A DNA stretch of 64,000 nucleotides from Stutzerimonas stutzeri KOS6. Lineage in GTDB: Bacteria > Pseudomonadota > Gammaproteobacteria > Pseudomonadales > Pseudomonadaceae. Below are positions 11,131 to 22,454 of this stretch, one piece after another. The stretch spans positions 889,198 to 953,197 of the forward strand of contig NZ_KK020675.1 in the NCBI RefSeq assembly GCF_000307775.2, given 5' to 3'. Every line of letters starts with the position of its first letter. The stretch's first letter is position 1. A program made the translations under genes and the position numbers. The notes under the pieces are model-generated. The model was not told the origin of the DNA and ran no database searches. It saw only the letters and a list, made by a program, of their open reading frames with translations.

Positions 11131-11889
11131 ATGCAGCTTCAAGACAAGGTCATCATCGTCACCGGCGGCGGACAGGGTCTGGGCCGCGCGATGGGCGAGC
11201 ACCTGGCGAGCAAGGGCGCTCGACTGGCACTGGTCGACCTCAATCAGGAACGCCTGGACGAAGCCGTGGCTGCGTGCAAGGCAGCCGGCGGAGAGGCACG
11301 CGCCTACCTGTGCAATGTCGCCAACGAGGAGCAGGTGACCGACATGGTCGCTCGCGTGGCCGAAGACTTCGGTGGCCTGCACGGGCTGGTGAACAATGCC
11401 GGCATCCTGCGCGACGGCCTGCTGCTCAAGGTCCGCGACGGCGAGATCAGCAAGATGAGCCTGGCCCAGTGGCAGGCGGTGATCGACGTCAACCTCACCG
11501 GCGTGTTCCTCTGCACCCGCGAGGTCGCGGCGAAGATGGTCGAGCTCAAAAGCGAGGGCGCGATCATCAACATCTCCTCCATCTCCCGCGCCGGCAACAT
11601 GGGCCAGACCAACTATTCTGCCGCCAAGGCTGGCGTGGCTTCGGCCACGGTAGTCTGGGCCAAGGAACTGGCCCGTTACGGCATTCGCGTGGCTGGCGTG
11701 GCGCCGGGCTTCATCGAGACGGAAATGGTCGCCAGCATGAAGCCCGAAGCACTGGAAAAGATGACCGCCGGCATTCCGCTGCGGCGCATGGGCAAGCCGG
11801 CCGAGATCGCCCATTCGGTGGCCTACATTTTCGAGAACGACTACTACACCGGACGCATCCTGGAGCTGGATGGCGGCTTGCGACTCTAG
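11131..11889 (+). CDS. SDR family oxidoreductase (FabG-like)
   Basis: This 252-residue classical short-chain dehydrogenase should act on an alcohol/ketone pair with NAD(P)H in the cytosol. It has the cofactor motif TGGGQGLG (about residues 11-18), NNAG near 90, the catalytic Ser in [14 protein letters not shown] with the Tyr/Lys pair near 160-164, and the PGFIETEM loop. AAGGAG at 11119-11124 touches the ATG at 11125 but lies 6 nt before ATG 11131, so the latter is the start. It is a single gene, with a terminator after it. The substrate is unknown; it is probably not the housekeeping FabG, which sits in the fab cluster. Confidence 0.92.
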   Translation: MQLQDKVIIVTGGGQGLGRAMGEHLASKGARLALVDLNQERLDEAVAACKAAGGEARAYLCNVANEEQVTDMVARVAEDFGGLHGLVNNAGILRDGLLLKVRDGEISKMSLAQWQAVIDVNLTGVFLCTREVAAKMVELKSEGAIINISSISRAGNMGQTNYSAAKAGVASATVVWAKELARYGIRVAGVAPGFIETEMVASMKPEALEKMTAGIPLRRMGKPAEIAHSVAYIFENDYYTGRILELDGGLRL

Positions 11890-11914
11890 GCAGCCGCAAG
11901 CCGCTGCTTTTTTT
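11890..11914 (+). terminator. intrinsic terminator after the SDR gene
   Basis: A short imperfect stem (GCAGC at 11890-11894 with GCTGC at 11903-11907, extended inward after one mismatch) is followed by seven T. It begins right after the SDR stop codon and overlaps the end of the convergent DUF481 gene. Confidence 0.6.
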
Positions 11915-12917
11915 ACCAGCCCACACCGAAGCCGATGCTGTAGCGCGTCTCGTCCAGATCGTCGTCCGCGCCGCTGATGATGTCCTTCTCCGCCTTCATG
12001 TTCAGCGAGGCCCAGTCGGTCACCTTGTAGCGCAGGCCGACTTCGGCATCGAGGGCATAATCGGCGACGTTTTCCAGCGGCTTGCCAAGTTCGCCAGTGC
12101 TGAACAGCTCGAAGGTCTTGCCCACCAGATAGCGGTTGTAGTCCCACTTCATCGCCGCCAGGTAGAAATTCTCCTTGTCACCATCGGAGAACTCGTAATC
12201 GCTGCGGTTGATCAGCCCGGCCAGCGAGAACGCGCCCAGGTCATCGTCCCAGAACTGATAACCCGGACCGGTACCGATGGTGCGCTGGCGGCGCACGTCT
12301 TCGATCTGGTCGCGCTTGTAGCTCAGGCGCCCCTGCCAGAACCAGTGCTCGTCGATGAATCGGTCCAGCGCGTATTCGGCGTCCCAGTTGTCGGTGACCG
12401 TGACGCCGTCGCGGTATTCCCGGTTGTAGTTGCCGGTGCCGTTGTGTCGCCACAAACCATGCCGGGCCTTGGTATCGAAGGAGACGTCGTAGTCATCGGT
12501 ATCGGTATCGGCGCGTTTGTAATCCATCGCCACATCCACATTGCCGCTCCAGGTGAAATCCTGGATCAGCGGCTTGGGATGGATGATCTGCGTGATGCTC
12601 GCCAATTCCACCGTACGCGGCGCGGCGCCGTTGACCAGCGTGACCTTGCCCCGCTCGGCGGCCTGCAGCGCCTGGGCGACCTCACCGCTCACGTCGTCCT
12701 GTTTGACGAGCAACTTCTGGTCGCTCTCCAGCGTGGCGATCTGGCTCCACTTCAGCGGGATCGAGCCACCATATTCGGTCTCGATGAGCAGCTTGCCGCC
12801 GTCGAGCACACTGATCTTGCCGGTCAGGCGGTCACCGTTCTTGAGCCACACGGTGTCGGCAAGCGCTGGCAGGGCAAAAGTGGAAAGGGTCACGCAAAGC
12901 AGGGTTCTGGAGAACAT
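11913..12917 (-). CDS. DUF481 outer-membrane-type protein
   Basis: This 334-residue exported protein starts with a signal peptide ending ALPALA-D (about residues 1-20), then has a small domain with VWLKNGDRLTGKI and IPLKWSQIATLES, followed by a DUF481 beta-barrel (about residues 120-334) of alternating aromatic and polar strands ending in GFGVGW, a typical outer-membrane C-terminus. DUF481 includes the salt-induced YdiY proteins; the function is not known. It converges with the SDR gene. The start is supported by the signal peptide rather than by a clear ribosome binding site. Confidence 0.85.
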   Translation of the reverse strand: MFSRTLLCVTLSTFALPALADTVWLKNGDRLTGKISVLDGGKLLIETEYGGSIPLKWSQIATLESDQKLLVKQDDVSGEVAQALQAAERGKVTLVNGAAPRTVELASITQIIHPKPLIQDFTWSGNVDVAMDYKRADTDTDDYDVSFDTKARHGLWRHNGTGNYNREYRDGVTVTDNWDAEYALDRFIDEHWFWQGRLSYKRDQIEDVRRQRTIGTGPGYQFWDDDLGAFSLAGLINRSDYEFSDGDKENFYLAAMKWDYNRYLVGKTFELFSTGELGKPLENVADYALDAEVGLRYKVTDWASLNMKAEKDIISGADDDLDETRYSIGFGVGW

Positions 12918-13041
12918 ATATGTACGGGATTCTGGCCGGGATCGATTGAAAGGCTGGCATTATCCTTATGCCTTTAACCACAGCAAGCACGGACCGCCGA
13001 ATGGAACAGGAGTTCGCCAAGCCCCGACTGGAAGCACCAGC

Positions 13042-13401
13042 ATGAACGAGCACACTCCGTTGCTGCCACCCTCCGCCGATGCCGAGACGCGTCGTGCAGC
13101 CGTCTATCTGGTGATGTCGCAGATTCCATACGGCAAGGTCGTGAGTTATGGCCAATTGGCCGCAATGGCCGGGCTCGGTCGCGCAGCACGCTGGGTCGGC
13201 CGATTGATGTCGCAACTGCCGGACGGCACCAGCCTGCCCTGGCACCGGGTGATCGCCGCTGGTGGCCGGCTCAGCCTGCCAGCCGGCTCCCCGGCTGGGC
13301 ATGAGCAGCGCATGCGCCTGCGCGCAGAAGGGCTGAGCATCGTCAACGACCGGGTGGACATGCGTCGGCACGGCTGGCATTCGACGGAGCACAGCGGTTA
13401 G
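13042..13401 (+). CDS. alkyltransferase-like protein (MGMT fold, Trp at active site)
   Basis: This 119-residue protein has only the DNA-binding/active-site domain of O6-alkylguanine-DNA alkyltransferases: QIPYGKVVSYGQLA, a helix-turn-helix segment (GLGRAARWVGRLM) and PWHRVI where true methyltransferases have PCHRVI. Replacement of the acceptor Cys by Trp defines alkyltransferase-like (ATL) proteins such as E. coli YbaZ, which bind O6-alkylguanine and flag it for nucleotide excision repair without removing the alkyl group. Start ATG 13042 gives a normal ATL length. It is transcribed away from DUF481 and ends 38 nt before ampG. Confidence 0.9.
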   Translation: MNEHTPLLPPSADAETRRAAVYLVMSQIPYGKVVSYGQLAAMAGLGRAARWVGRLMSQLPDGTSLPWHRVIAAGGRLSLPAGSPAGHEQRMRLRAEGLSIVNDRVDMRRHGWHSTEHSG

Positions 13402-13439
13402 AGTGCGCCCTTCGTCCAAACTGTACAGAACCTCGATGT

Positions 13440-15140
13440 ATGTCCCGTGAAACCTGGCGCGCTGCGCTAGCCGCCTATGCCAGCCCCGCCACGCTGGCCC
13501 TGCTGTTGCTGGGTTTCGCAGCTGGTCTTCCCGCTGTACTGGTGTTCTCCACCCTCTCGGTGTGGCTGCGCGAAGCGGGTGTCTCGCGTGAAACCATTGG
13601 CTTCGCCAGCTGGATCAGCCTGGCCTATGCGTTCAAGTGGGTGTGGTCGCCCATGCTCGACCAGTGGCGTCTTCCCTGGATCGGCGCGCTCGGCCGCAGG
13701 CGCTCCTGGCTGGTGCTGTCGCAGGGATTGATCGCCATCGGTCTGATCGGCATGGCGCTGTGCAATCCGCAACACAACCTCACCATGCTCATCGCGCTGG
13801 CGGTGATGGTGGCGTTTTCCTCGGCCACCCAGGACATCGCCATCGATGCCTATCGCCTGGAAATAGCCGAAGACAAACTGCAGGCGACCCTGGCGGCCAG
13901 CTACATGACCGGCTACCGCATCGCCATGCTGCTGGCCAGTGCCGGCGCCCTGTTCCTCGCCGAATGGCTCGGCTCGAGTAGCCACGACTACAACCAGGCG
14001 GCCTGGACCACCACCTATCTGGCTTTCGCCCTGCTGATCCTGCCCGGCCTGATCACCAGCCTGGTGATCCGCGAGCCGGATGGCGCCGCACCGCTGCCCA
14101 ACGAGCCGTCATGCTACAGCTTCAACCACCAGCTCGCCGCGGTCGGATTGCTGCTCGTGCTGTTGATTTCCATACCGGCGATGATCAATGCATTGATCGC
14201 CCAGGCGTGGCCGCGAGCGACGCTGTATGCGCTGTTCATACTCGGCAGTATTTCACCCATGGGCCGGGCGCTGTTCGTGCCGGTACGGCATATCTTCAGC
14301 CAAGCCAAGCAACGCCAGCGACCGGCACGGTTCGACTTCGCTCATCAGGCGGTATCGGTCATCGTGCTGATCATCCTGATGGTATCCACGACCGGCATGT
14401 TCCAATCCTATTGGGGCGGCTACTGGCCGCGCGGCACCATGTACCTGCTGATCTGCTGGGGCTGCCTGTCAGGCCCAGGCCGCATCCTCATGGGGCCGGT
14501 GCTGACACCGATCACCGACTTCATCATGCGTTACCGCTGGCAGGCGCTGCTGCTGCTCGGGCTGATCGCCACCTACCGGATGTCGGACACCGTGATGGGC
14601 GTGATGGCCAACGTGTTCTATATCGACCAGGGCTTCTCCAAGGACGAGATCGCCAGCGTCAGCAAGCTGTTCGGGCTGATCATGACCCTGCTCGGCGCGG
14701 CATTCGGCGGCCTGCTGATCGTGCGCTTCAGCATCCTGCCGATCCTCTTCATCGGCGGCGTCGCCTCGGCGGCGACCAACCTGATGTTCATGCTGCTGGT
14801 GGAAATGGGCGCCAACCTGCAGATGCTGGTCGTCACCATTTCCTGCGACAACTTCAGCGGTGGACTGGCGTCGACAGCCTTCGTCGCCTACCTGTCGAGC
14901 CTGACCAACCTCAAGTTCTCGGCCACCCAATATGCGCTGCTCAGTTCCTTGATGCTGCTGCTGCCGCGCCTGCTCGGCGGTTATTCCGGCGTCATGGTGG
15001 AAAACCTCGGTTACAGCAACTTCTTCCTGGTTACCGCCCTGCTCGGAGTACCGACCCTGGTGCTGATCGTCTGGCAGTGGACCCGGAGCCGACAGCAGCC
15101 CGGTGCCGTGGAACACGAAGCGACCTCGGAACACTCCTGA
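13440..15140 (+). CDS. ampG: AmpG-type muropeptide permease (MFS)
   Basis: This 566-residue inner-membrane protein imports anhydro-muropeptides for peptidoglycan recycling; in relatives it also feeds AmpR-dependent beta-lactamase induction. It has about 14 hydrophobic helices, opening with LLLLGFAAGLPAVLVFSTLSVWL, and the conserved FKWVWSPMLD and SSATQDIAIDAYR motifs of AmpG. Its large size compared with E. coli AmpG (about 490) comes from an extra mid-section (about 220-320), which I also associate with the pseudomonad AmpG. It follows the ATL gene and is closed by a bidirectional terminator. Confidence 0.93.
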   Translation: MSRETWRAALAAYASPATLALLLLGFAAGLPAVLVFSTLSVWLREAGVSRETIGFASWISLAYAFKWVWSPMLDQWRLPWIGALGRRRSWLVLSQGLIAIGLIGMALCNPQHNLTMLIALAVMVAFSSATQDIAIDAYRLEIAEDKLQATLAASYMTGYRIAMLLASAGALFLAEWLGSSSHDYNQAAWTTTYLAFALLILPGLITSLVIREPDGAAPLPNEPSCYSFNHQLAAVGLLLVLLISIPAMINALIAQAWPRATLYALFILGSISPMGRALFVPVRHIFSQAKQRQRPARFDFAHQAVSVIVLIILMVSTTGMFQSYWGGYWPRGTMYLLICWGCLSGPGRILMGPVLTPITDFIMRYRWQALLLLGLIATYRMSDTVMGVMANVFYIDQGFSKDEIASVSKLFGLIMTLLGAAFGGLLIVRFSILPILFIGGVASAATNLMFMLLVEMGANLQMLVVTISCDNFSGGLASTAFVAYLSSLTNLKFSATQYALLSSLMLLLPRLLGGYSGVMVENLGYSNFFLVTALLGVPTLVLIVWQWTRSRQQPGAVEHEATSEHS

Positions 15141-15162
15141 TACAGCGAATCAGCCTGAAACG

Positions 15163-15189
15163 AAGAAGCCGGCGAAATGCCGGCTTCTT
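15163..15189. terminator. bidirectional terminator between ampG and mscS-like gene
   Basis: An 11-bp perfect stem (AAGAAGCCGGC at 15163-15173 with GCCGGCTTCTT at 15179-15189) encloses GAAAT. It sits between two convergent genes, 22 nt after ampG, and could serve both. Confidence 0.75.
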
Positions 15190-15205
15190 GATGCGTGCAT
15201 GAACC

Positions 15206-16030
15206 TCAGCTCTGTACCAGGTGCACCACACGCTGCGGGAAGGGAATGCCGACCCCGGCGGCGGCCATGCGCTCCTTGACCAGCTCGGTGAAACCGAACG
15301 TCACCGGCCAGAAGTCCTCCGTCGCCACCCAAACGCGCAAGGACAGGTTCACCGCGTTGTCACCCAGGCCGGTAACGAACACGACCGGCTCGGGGTCGCG
15401 CAGCACACGCGGATCTTCGGCAATCTCCAGCAGGATCTGGCGCGCCAGCTTGATATCGCTGCTGTAGTCGATGCCGACATTGATGTCGGCGCGGCGCCGA
15501 GGCTCGCGAGAATAGTTGGTGATATGCCCGTTCGACAGCGCGCCGTTGGGCACTACCACGGTCTTGTTGTCAGCGGTCTTGAGTACCGTGTGGAAAATCT
15601 GGATGGAGTTGACGGTGCCGCTGACACCCTGCGCCTCGATCCACTCGCCAACGCGAAACGGACGGAACAGCAGGATCAGCACGCCACCGGCAAAGTTCCC
15701 CAGGCTGCCCTGCAACGCCAAGCCGATGGCCAGGCCGGCGGCGCCGATCACCGCGATGAACGAGGTGGTTTCCACACCTATCATCGACGCTACGCTGATC
15801 AGTAGCAGCACCTTGAGCGCTATGCTGGCCAGACTGCCGATGAAGCCATGCAGGGTCGGGTCGACCTTGCGACGCTGCAGCAGGCTGCTGACCTTGCCGG
15901 TCAGCGTATTGATCAGCCACCAGCCGAGCAGCAGCGTCAGCAGGGCAAGCAGAACCTGTGCACCGTATTGCAGAACCACGGGCAGCCAGGATTCGGAAAG
16001 ATCGACCAGATAGTCGACAGAGAGGTCCAT
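15206..16030 (-). CDS. small-conductance mechanosensitive channel (MscS family)
   Basis: This 274-residue inner-membrane channel should open under membrane tension in hypo-osmotic shock. It has three N-terminal hydrophobic segments; the pore helix is the Gly/Ala-rich VIGAAGLAIGLALQGSLGNF (about residues 95-114), followed by the beta domain (VGEWIEAQG, VVVPNGALSNGHITNYS) and the C-terminal alpha/beta domain. Size and order match E. coli MscS (286). ATG 16030 is chosen because AAGGAG precedes it and it gives the standard start; an upstream in-frame extension is not conserved-looking. Confidence 0.94.
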   Translation of the reverse strand: MDLSVDYLVDLSESWLPVVLQYGAQVLLALLTLLLGWWLINTLTGKVSSLLQRRKVDPTLHGFIGSLASIALKVLLLISVASMIGVETTSFIAVIGAAGLAIGLALQGSLGNFAGGVLILLFRPFRVGEWIEAQGVSGTVNSIQIFHTVLKTADNKTVVVPNGALSNGHITNYSREPRRRADINVGIDYSSDIKLARQILLEIAEDPRVLRDPEPVVFVTGLGDNAVNLSLRVWVATEDFWPVTFGFTELVKERMAAAGVGIPFPQRVVHLVQS

Positions 16031-16116
16031 GAAAATACTCCTTCGGGGATCGGTGCCGGCAGGCCGGACACCGATAACAGCGGGGGGATAGAACATGCGC
16101 CGCGGCGCAGCGGGAA

Positions 16117-16596
16117 TCAGTCGCGGAAGTTGTTGAACTGCAGAGGCATTCCGAACTCATGGCCACGCAGCAGGGCAATGGCTTCCTGCAGATCGTCGCG
16201 CTTCTTGCCGGTCACGCGTACCTGTTCACCCTGGATCGCGGCCTGCACCTTGAGCTTGGCGTCCTTGATGTACGCGACGATCTTCTTCGCCAGCTCCTTG
16301 TCGATGCCTTCGCGCAGCACGGCTTCCTGCTTCATGGTCTTGCCGGAAGCGTAGGCGTCCTTGATTTCCAGGCACTGGATATCGATCTTGCGCTTGACCA
16401 GACTCAGCTTGAGGAGCTCCAGCATCTGTTCCAGCTGGAATTCGGCGTCTGCCGTCAACTGCACGGTCAGGTCCTTCTGCTCGAAGCTGCCTTTGCCACG
16501 CAGGTCGTAACGTCGATCCAGTTCCTTGATGGCGTTATCGATCGCATTGGTGACTTCGTGCTTGTCCAGTTCGGACACCACGTCGAACGAGGGCAT
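16117..16596 (-). CDS. yajQ: YajQ family nucleotide-binding protein
   Basis: This 159-residue cytosolic protein matches the YajQ family (about 160 residues) along its whole length, from [20 protein letters not shown] to the C-terminal [12 protein letters not shown]. Members bind nucleotides or nucleic acid, and some bind cyclic di-GMP; the Pseudomonas and Xanthomonas proteins have been linked to virulence control. Start ATG 16596 is preceded by AGGAATAT (GGAAT at 16603-16608 complement). It is read in the same direction as the mscS-like gene, 86 nt upstream of it. Confidence 0.95.
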   Translation of the reverse strand: MPSFDVVSELDKHEVTNAIDNAIKELDRRYDLRGKGSFEQKDLTVQLTADAEFQLEQMLELLKLSLVKRKIDIQCLEIKDAYASGKTMKQEAVLREGIDKELAKKIVAYIKDAKLKVQAAIQGEQVRVTGKKRDDLQEAIALLRGHEFGMPLQFNNFRD

Positions 16597-16752
16597 GATA
16601 TTCCTCCACTTAACTGAAGCGCGACGGACCGCATGAGCCGAGCGCGCATGTCTTGACGGTATGAAAGCGCAGTCATTATAACGCTTAGACGTGTCAGCGC
16701 CCGCCCTACGGCCTGGAGTGACAGGACGCCCCAACAATTGATCGAGCGCGCC

Positions 16753-18631
<1,879 letters not shown>

Positions 18632-18675
18632 GGCGCGGCTACCCTGCTGAGACCTCTGCTGCAGCGTACCCGCCA

Positions 18676-20691
18676 ATGATCCTGCGCCAACGCCTCGAAA
18701 ACCTGCCGGTCGGCCGCAAACTGTTGCTCGCCCTGCTGGTGTTGCTGGCCGCCGTCCTGCTGGTGTCCAACCTCACATTCATCAGCGCGGCCTACTGGAT
18801 CTCGCGACAGAGCGTGGCGCCGCAGGCCATGCACACGCTTGGCGAGTTGTTCGCGACGGAACAGCTGAGCACCCGCGCGCTTTCCTCACCGGAAGCGGCC
18901 AGCGCCTTGCTCAAGCGCCTGGACGGTTACGCACCGCTGCGTGCGGCTGTCATCTATGACCGCAACGGCAACAGCCTGGCGCAAGCTCAACAGGGCGATC
19001 GCCTGCTCCTGCCGGAAAAGCTGAGCGAGGTTGCCCACTGGCGCGCCAGCGAGATCCGCGCCAATCTGCTGGTCCGGCTGCCGCAGCCGGACGGCAGCGC
19101 TGGCCACCTGCTGATGGTCGCCAGCAGCGAACTGCCAGGGGCCTTCTACACCGGCACGCTGACCGCCAGCCTGGCGATCCTGGTGGTCAGCCTGCTGCTC
19201 TGGATCCTGGTCGCCAGGCAGATCCGCCAGCTCATCACCCGCCCCATCCGGGATCTCGAGGCGCTATCGCGTCAGGTCACTCGGGAAGAAAACTATTCCC
19301 TGCGCGCCAAGCCCGGCAACCAGGACGAGATCGGCCGTCTGGCAGACGCATTCAACACCATGCTTTCGCGCATGGAAGCCCGCGAGCAACAGCTCAAGCG
19401 CGCCCGCGACGATGCCCAGGAGGCTTTCGATCACGCCCAGGGCCTGGCCGAGGAAACCCGCCATTCCAATCGCAAGCTGGAGCTGGAAGTCCAGGTGCGC
19501 AGCAAGATCGAGCAGAAGCTCACCGGCTTTCAGAAGTACCTCAACAGCATCATCGACTCGATGCCCTCGGCACTCATCGCCCTCGACGAGCAGCTGTACG
19601 TCACCCAATGGAACCAGGAAGCCAGCGCGCTTTCCGGCACGCCGCTGGACGATGCCCTGAACCAGCCGGTATTCGTCGCCTTCGAGCCGCTGAAGCCCTT
19701 CCTCGCGCGGATTCGACGCACCTCGGAGCAGCATGTGGTGGAGAAGATCGAGCGCGTCACCTGGCTGCGCAACGACGACCCGCACCACTACGCACTGACC
19801 TTCTACCCGCTGACCGGTGTCGGTGGCCGCGGCGTGGTGATCCGTATCGACGACATCACGCAACGCATCAACATGGAAGAGATGATGGTGCAGTCGGAGA
19901 AGATGCTTTCGGTAGGGAGCCTGGCGGCCGGCATGGCCCACGAGATCAACAACCCGCTCGGCGCCATCCTGCACAACGCACAGAACATCCGCCGCCGGCT
20001 GTCGCCGGAGCTCGAACGCAACCGGGACGCGGCTGACGAGACCGGTGTGCGGCTGGAGGCGGTCAATCAGTATCTGCAGCGTCGCGAAGTGCCGCAGTTG
20101 CTCGACGGCATCCAGCAGGCCGGCTCGCGCGCAGCGAAGATCGTCAGCCACATGCTCAGCTTCAGTCGCATGAGCAACCGCCAGCTGGCCGACTGTCATC
20201 TGCCGATGCTGATCGACCAGGCGCTGGAGATCGCCGGCAACGATTTCGCTCTGATGGAGGGCTTCGACTTCAAGGCGATCGACATCGTTCGTGATTTCGA
20301 TCCGCAGATCGACCGGGTGCCCTGCATCGGCAACGAACTCGAACAGGTCCTGCTCAATCTGCTGAAGAATGCCGCCCAGGCCATCCACACCCACCAGGGC
20401 GAGGCTCCCGGCCAGATCACCCTGCGTACCCGGCTGAATCCGCCATGGGCCGAGATCCAGGTGGAGGACAATGGCGGCGGCATCCCGGAGAATGTCCGCA
20501 AGCGCATCTTCGAGCCGTTCTTCACCACCAAGGAAGTCGGCCAGGGAACCGGGCTGGGTCTTTCAGTCTCGTATTTCATCATTACCAACAACCATCAGGG
20601 TCAGATGGAGGTGCAGTGCCAGCCTGGCCATGGCTCCACCTTCACCCTGCGCCTGCCACTGAGCTCGCCCGGCGAGCCGACGGCGGCATGA
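18676..20691 (+). CDS. sensor histidine kinase (PAS, HAMP)
   Basis: This 671-residue membrane kinase begins [22 protein letters not shown]1 is at about residues 13-38, a periplasmic sensor follows to about 155, TM2 at about 160-180, HAMP to about 232, a coiled coil, a PAS domain (about 285-395), the phospho-acceptor His422 in [15 protein letters not shown], and the ATPase domain with the N-box [10 protein letters not shown] (about 561-570), VEDNGGGIP and [10 protein letters not shown]. The His-box and Asn positions resemble NtrB/DctB-type (HPK4) kinases. The nearby response regulator, separated only by panE, is the likely partner. Confidence 0.93.
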   Translation: MILRQRLENLPVGRKLLLALLVLLAAVLLVSNLTFISAAYWISRQSVAPQAMHTLGELFATEQLSTRALSSPEAASALLKRLDGYAPLRAAVIYDRNGNSLAQAQQGDRLLLPEKLSEVAHWRASEIRANLLVRLPQPDGSAGHLLMVASSELPGAFYTGTLTASLAILVVSLLLWILVARQIRQLITRPIRDLEALSRQVTREENYSLRAKPGNQDEIGRLADAFNTMLSRMEAREQQLKRARDDAQEAFDHAQGLAEETRHSNRKLELEVQVRSKIEQKLTGFQKYLNSIIDSMPSALIALDEQLYVTQWNQEASALSGTPLDDALNQPVFVAFEPLKPFLARIRRTSEQHVVEKIERVTWLRNDDPHHYALTFYPLTGVGGRGVVIRIDDITQRINMEEMMVQSEKMLSVGSLAAGMAHEINNPLGAILHNAQNIRRRLSPELERNRDAADETGVRLEAVNQYLQRREVPQLLDGIQQAGSRAAKIVSHMLSFSRMSNRQLADCHLPMLIDQALEIAGNDFALMEGFDFKAIDIVRDFDPQIDRVPCIGNELEQVLLNLLKNAAQAIHTHQGEAPGQITLRTRLNPPWAEIQVEDNGGGIPENVRKRIFEPFFTTKEVGQGTGLGLSVSYFIITNNHQGQMEVQCQPGHGSTFTLRLPLSSPGEPTAA

Positions 20692-20707
20692 ACCAAGGAG
20701 CAGATAC

Positions 20708-21298
20708 ATGGGCAATAGGCTGTCGAAGATCTACACACGTACCGGCGATAGTGGCGAAACCGGCCTCGGCGACGGCCGCCGGGTTGCCAAGGATCACCCG
20801 CGCGTGGAGGCCATGGGTGAAGTCGACACGCTCAACAGCCAACTCGGTCTGCTGCTCGCCGAACTGGCCGAGGTTCAGTTGCAGTGGCCCGCTCTCGACG
20901 AGCTGATCAGCGTGTTCGGCCCCTGCCAGCACCGCCTGTTCGATCTCGGCGGCGAGCTGGCGATGCCCGACTACCAGGCTCTCCAGCAAGTCGAGATCGA
21001 GCGACTGGAGCAGGCCATCGACCGCTGGAATCAGGAACTCGGCCCTCTGAAGGAGTTCATCCTGCCGGGCGGGTCCCGGCTGATCGCCCTCGCCCACCTG
21101 TGTCGCAGCATGGCGCGTACCGCCGAGCGCCGCTGCCAGCAGCTGAATGCCAGCGAAACACTGCGCCCGGTGCTGCTGGCCTACCTGAACCGGCTTTCCG
21201 ATGCCCTGTTCGTCGCCGCTCGCCTGATCGCGCGTCGCCAAGGCTGCGGGGAGATTCTCTGGCAGCCCGCCTCCACGGCAACCGCAGCGGATGAATGA
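20708..21298 (+). CDS. PduO-type cob(I)alamin adenosyltransferase
   Basis: This 196-residue enzyme transfers adenosyl from ATP to cob(I)alamin or cobinamide to make coenzyme B12. It has the family N-terminal motif KIYTRTGDSGETGLGDG (residues 7-23), which forms the ATP-binding loop, the AMGEVDTLNSQLG segment, and the C-terminal helical signature RSMARTAERRC with YLNRLSDALFVAAR. It follows the histidine kinase gene by 16 nt. The last 8 nt overlap the start of the following membrane-protein gene. Confidence 0.93.
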   Translation: MGNRLSKIYTRTGDSGETGLGDGRRVAKDHPRVEAMGEVDTLNSQLGLLLAELAEVQLQWPALDELISVFGPCQHRLFDLGGELAMPDYQALQQVEIERLEQAIDRWNQELGPLKEFILPGGSRLIALAHLCRSMARTAERRCQQLNASETLRPVLLAYLNRLSDALFVAARLIARRQGCGEILWQPASTATAADE

Positions 21299-22319
21299 GA
21301 GGACCGTAGAGCAACTGGCACGGCGCCGCGACGGGCTGCACGCCGCCTGGGAGGCGTTCATCGTCCTGCTGGCGTGCCTGAACCTGGCACTGATCCTGTT
21401 CGACAGCCTGTTCGCCCTGCAACCGGTCAATACCGCCCTGTCCAGCCTGCTGCCAAGCCTGCACGACACCTATCAGCAGAAGGTCCACCACAACTTCCAG
21501 TACATCGACCTGGCCTTCGTGGCAGTCTTCGTCCTCGATGTACTGCTCGGCTGGACGGTAGCCCTCTTCGAACGCCGCTATGCACGCTGGTATTACTACC
21601 CCTTCGCCCACTGGTACGACGTGCTCGGCTGCATCCCGCTGGCCGGGCTGCGCTGGCTGCGGGTACTGCGCGTCGGTGCATTGCTGATCCGCCTGCAGCG
21701 GCTGGGCCTGATCGACATGCGCGGCTGGGCCATCTACGGCCTGTTCAGCCGCTACTACTACCTGCTGATCGAAGAGCTTTCCGACCGGGTCATGGTGCGT
21801 CTGTTCGGCCGTCTGCAACAGGAGATCGGCGCCAGCGATGACCTGTCCCGCCGGCTGCTGCAGGAGGTGGTCCGGCCTCGCAAACAGCGCTTGCTTAGCG
21901 ATATCTCGCGGCGCCTGCGGGGCATGCTGGAAACCGGCTACCGCGACAATCGGGGCGCCATCGAGGGCTACGTCAGCCAGTTGATCCACCAGGCGCTGCA
22001 GGACAATCCGGAGCTGCACAAACTGCGCCGGCTGCCGCTGGGCAACCACCTGGCCAGGACGCTGGACGACGCCCTCGGCGACATCGCCGCGCGCCTCCTG
22101 CAAGGCGCCGTCGAAGGTCTGCGCGGTCCGCAGTTCCAGGCACTGGCAGGCAATCTGGCTGACGAGTTTTTCGACGCCTGGGTGTATCAGGACGAGCACA
22201 CCGATCTGGCGCTGGAGGAGTTGCTGGTCGACGTCATCGAGGTCCTCAAGCAGCAGGTGCTCGATCGTCGCTGGAGCCGCTTCGTCGGTCCATCGCCTGC
22301 GCCGACACCACCGGAGTGA
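21291..22319 (+). CDS. ion-channel-like inner-membrane protein of unknown function
   Basis: This 342-residue protein has four or so hydrophobic segments in its first half (about residues 18-40, 70-95, 105-125 and 150-165). The WYYYPFAHWYDVLGCIPLAGLRWLRVLRV stretch (read in two parts) resembles the S4-like region of voltage-gated ion transporters but has no pore or selectivity-filter motif. The C-terminal half (about 180-342) is soluble, helical and charged. The start ATG 21291 overlaps the adenosyltransferase gene by 8 nt, so the two are probably translationally coupled. The function is not known. Confidence 0.8.
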   Translation: MNERTVEQLARRRDGLHAAWEAFIVLLACLNLALILFDSLFALQPVNTALSSLLPSLHDTYQQKVHHNFQYIDLAFVAVFVLDVLLGWTVALFERRYARWYYYPFAHWYDVLGCIPLAGLRWLRVLRVGALLIRLQRLGLIDMRGWAIYGLFSRYYYLLIEELSDRVMVRLFGRLQQEIGASDDLSRRLLQEVVRPRKQRLLSDISRRLRGMLETGYRDNRGAIEGYVSQLIHQALQDNPELHKLRRLPLGNHLARTLDDALGDIAARLLQGAVEGLRGPQFQALAGNLADEFFDAWVYQDEHTDLALEELLVDVIEVLKQQVLDRRWSRFVGPSPAPTPPE

Positions 22320-22423
22320 GTGCGCTCACAATGCTTTCGTGTGCGCCGCAGGCCTAAGCACAGCGCTTGCAAGGCCGCGTGTACAGGCTTTCTGCTGCCC
22401 GGATGCAGCGCCGACACCTCACC

Positions 22424-22454
22424 CGTCGGGCCTCGCTGCGCTCACCCAGGCTAC
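22424..22454. repeat. possible REP-like fragment
   Basis: The stretch from CGTCGGGCCTCGCTGCG to CACCCAGGCTAC, overlapping the stop codon of the next gene, resembles a short sequence (GTAGCCTGGGTGAGCGCAGCGA type on the other strand) that I recall as recurring between genes in pseudomonads. Only one copy is in this window, so this rests on memory. Confidence 0.3.

Noticed and set aside
16738..16752. TTG start for the response regulator
   Set aside because: ATG 16753 gives the standard receiver start ([13 protein letters not shown]) and needs no rare start codon.
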